From assembly GCA_018340375.1 (NCBI GenBank), contig JAFFJZ010000003.1:8804001-8868000 (forward strand): a stretch of DNA of 64,000 nucleotides, written 5' to 3'. Shown here piece by piece: positions 62,269 through 64,000 of this stretch. The DNA comes from Gonatopus flavifemur (Eukaryota > Arthropoda > Insecta > Hymenoptera > Dryinidae). The notes below the pieces were generated by a model, which ran no database searches, was not told the DNA's origin, and saw only the letters and a list, made by a program, of their open reading frames with translations. The translations under genes and the position numbers were made by a program. Each line of letters opens with the position of its first letter. The first letter of the stretch is position 1.

Positions 62269-62511
62269 CACGGAGAGAATAATCCATTACTTTTCCATAT
62301 GAAATACAATATTTTTTAATATGATTCGTATCATCGCTAGATTATTTTTGGATTTTCATGTCAACGAAATTGAAAAATTCATATGTTTTCACAGAATATT
62401 TTTATAAATCACTGTGCACTTTTTTAGAAATAGATGAAAATACCATAATTTCTCTTATCAATTCTAATCTGGGCCTCCAACAGTGATTCCAACTATAATT
62501 TTCTCTCCGTG
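62269..62511. mobile_element. possible MITE with short CACGGAGAGA terminal repeats
   Basis: It starts CACGGAGAGAATAA and ends TTATTCTCTCCGTG-like as TTTTCTCTCCGTG, giving about 11 bases of terminal inverted repeat over a 243-base interval. It is preceded by TA but followed by TG, so the target duplication is not intact. Length and end sequence resemble the 38951 element; the interior shows no long complementarity. It may be an unrelated coincidence. Confidence 0.35.
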
Positions 62512-62589
62512 TGCTTATTTATCGGAAAGATTTTTACGTCTTCTCGTATCCAACAGATATAATTGAGAATTTATGTTCCCAACGATTCA

Positions 62590-63180
62590 CCCTCAATTCG
62601 ATCGAACGTATATAGGCCCTGTTAGGACCACTTATCGCAATCGAAATATGTTCGAAGATGGCCCATCAAATCGCATAATTAGAGAGCATCGGATACTCGT
62701 ATGCGCGTAATCTGATTGCATCCCGCTCCATAAATTTGTAGATTTTATAAGTTCAAAGTTGCATCTTTATAGAAGCTCCTTGTACTCGCCATACAATGAA
62801 GATGAGAAGAAGAAATAAATGACGCGCAACCGTGTTACTAATTATGCAGAAGCAGCTGCGTACCTGCATTGACGACCGACGAACGAAGAGAGGCGATGCA
62901 GCGTACCCGCGCATGGATAGTCGTACACGAGAGCACGAGTTAACAAGGTTAAACACCTCAGCCGAGTTAACTGGCACATTAACACTTCACGATGATTACG
63001 ATTAGAGACGTCTCGAGTGAACGACTTCGGTACCGAGGAAGAGGACCGTGACGATGTGTGAGGTTTGGTAGCCGAGTGAGAGAAGGAAAGAACTGTCGGT
63101 TGAATGAGAATCTTACGTTGAAGGAAATAACGATGAAAACCCCAAGACAGAGGTAGACATGGTCTACTCATTGTTTTCTT
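62590..63180. other. CpG-richer segment
   Basis: Frames at 62753-62977 and 62842-63171 (both -) overlap each other in different phases, so at most one could be real. Neither has a known motif. The ACGA/TCG content is above that of the flanks. Confidence 0.35.
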
Positions 63181-64000
63181 TTTTCTTTTTTCATTTGAAT
63201 TCTGATTGAAATTTTCGCATGATGAAAGTACACGATATATTTAAACGATGATCGTCAGATTGTGAAATTTTAATCACGTATCATCCGATGTATTCGTTGT
63301 ACCAGGAAAATCGCATTATTCCGTCAACTGTCCTCTCACAATTGGTTGATAATTCGTTTATATAAAATTCACGTGTCGATTAGAGTTGAACGTCATGCAT
63401 GAAGTTCCTAACTGAGAAAGGTCAATCGACGGTACGACAATTTCTCGAGCCATTTTCATGCTCCCAGTGGACGACCTACCCGGTCCATTGTAGGAATATA
63501 TCGATAGGACGAACATTATCATATTATGGAACTCTCCATACAGTTTCAGCTACCCTCTCCCCCTTCGTCGTTACCCATCTTTCTCTTGCCGCTCATCCTC
63601 TCTTGCGCCATCCAACCTTCCTTCCTTCCTTCCTTCCTTAATTTAAATTCTATTACACCCGATCTCTATTCCCTCTTTCCTATGAATATTCAAACGCGGT
63701 GCCACCCACCCTCTTATCACCCTTCCTGTTCTTACCATCGTCTATCGGGTATCCAAAGAATTAAATTAATATACCGAGCAAAACAGGTTACCCTTCTTCC
63801 AGTTCACTATTTCACCAGTACCTCGCCTCTCTTTCCTCCGCCTGTCGTATCAGGTCAAGCAAAAGATTTTGTACTCCAAAAACAAGAGACGAGATCAAGC
63901 AATGATTTCCACCAAAGCTTGGGAGGCAAACTTCATTAACTTCGTTTTCACTCTACTGTGTATTTGTAATGACGATTGAATAAATTCTTCGTCGTTGGGA
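63181..64000. other. non-coding stretch, pyrimidine-rich middle
   Basis: The 137-codon frame at 63526-63939 (+) is Pro/Ser/Leu/His low-complexity from CT-rich DNA and crosses the CCTT microsatellite. No gene is supported. Confidence 0.5.
63616..63639. repeat. (CCTT)6 microsatellite
   Basis: Six uninterrupted CCTT units in a pyrimidine-rich stretch. Confidence 0.95.

Overview
The window looks like non-coding DNA from a eukaryotic nuclear genome. It is AT-rich, CpG is not visibly depleted, and it carries microsatellites, fold-back/MITE-like elements and long stretches with no reading frame resembling a known protein family. An insect is likely, perhaps a hymenopteran. That assignment is inference: it rests on base composition, on the repeat style and on one possible insect chemoreceptor fragment. 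I found no rRNA, recognisable tRNA, CRISPR array, operon or intact gene. The window is probably intergenic, or lies inside one or more large introns.

Layout. AT-rich unique sequence alternates with islands that are richer in CpG, simple repeats or purine/pyrimidine tracts: about 1.85-2.2, 2.96-3.3, 6.5-7.3, 9.96-10.86, 16.45-16.8, 31.2-32.6, 34.8-35.95, 39.7-40.5, 41.9-43.0, 44.6-45.9, 52.0-52.9, 54.7-56.3, 58.0-59.4, 62.6-63.2 and 63.4-63.95 kb. Three weak coding signals are worth recording. The first is a possible 19-codon first exon at 1972-2030 (+), followed by a splice-donor-like site. The second is a possible gustatory-receptor C-terminal fragment at 25820-26095 (+). The third is a 66-codon stop-free frame with an acidic, protein-like composition at 48386-48583 (-). 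All are low confidence.

The best supported content is repetitive. Large inverted-repeat elements lie at 21551-21724, 29752-30048, 30086-30471, 38053-38247 and 38951-39190. Compact hairpins lie at 19524-19635, 33711-33800, 33976-34063 and 54266-54353. Three intervals share CACGGA-type ends: 30143-30405, 38951-39190 and 62269-62511. The 38951 copy is flanked by TA on both sides, as expected for Tc1/mariner-type MITEs. An AT-rich repeat with a GTGAAAAAGTTTT-like core recurs near 0.3, 22.5, 49.0 and 50.5 kb. Diverged direct repeats occur at 18.2/18.7 kb (perhaps also 9.0 kb) and at 47.74/47.87 kb. A 51-bp perfectly alternating purine-pyrimidine tract lies at 42223-42273.

No set of genes acting together can be described. 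Most open frames of 60-200 codons fall in low-complexity or CpG-rich sequence and look fortuitous.
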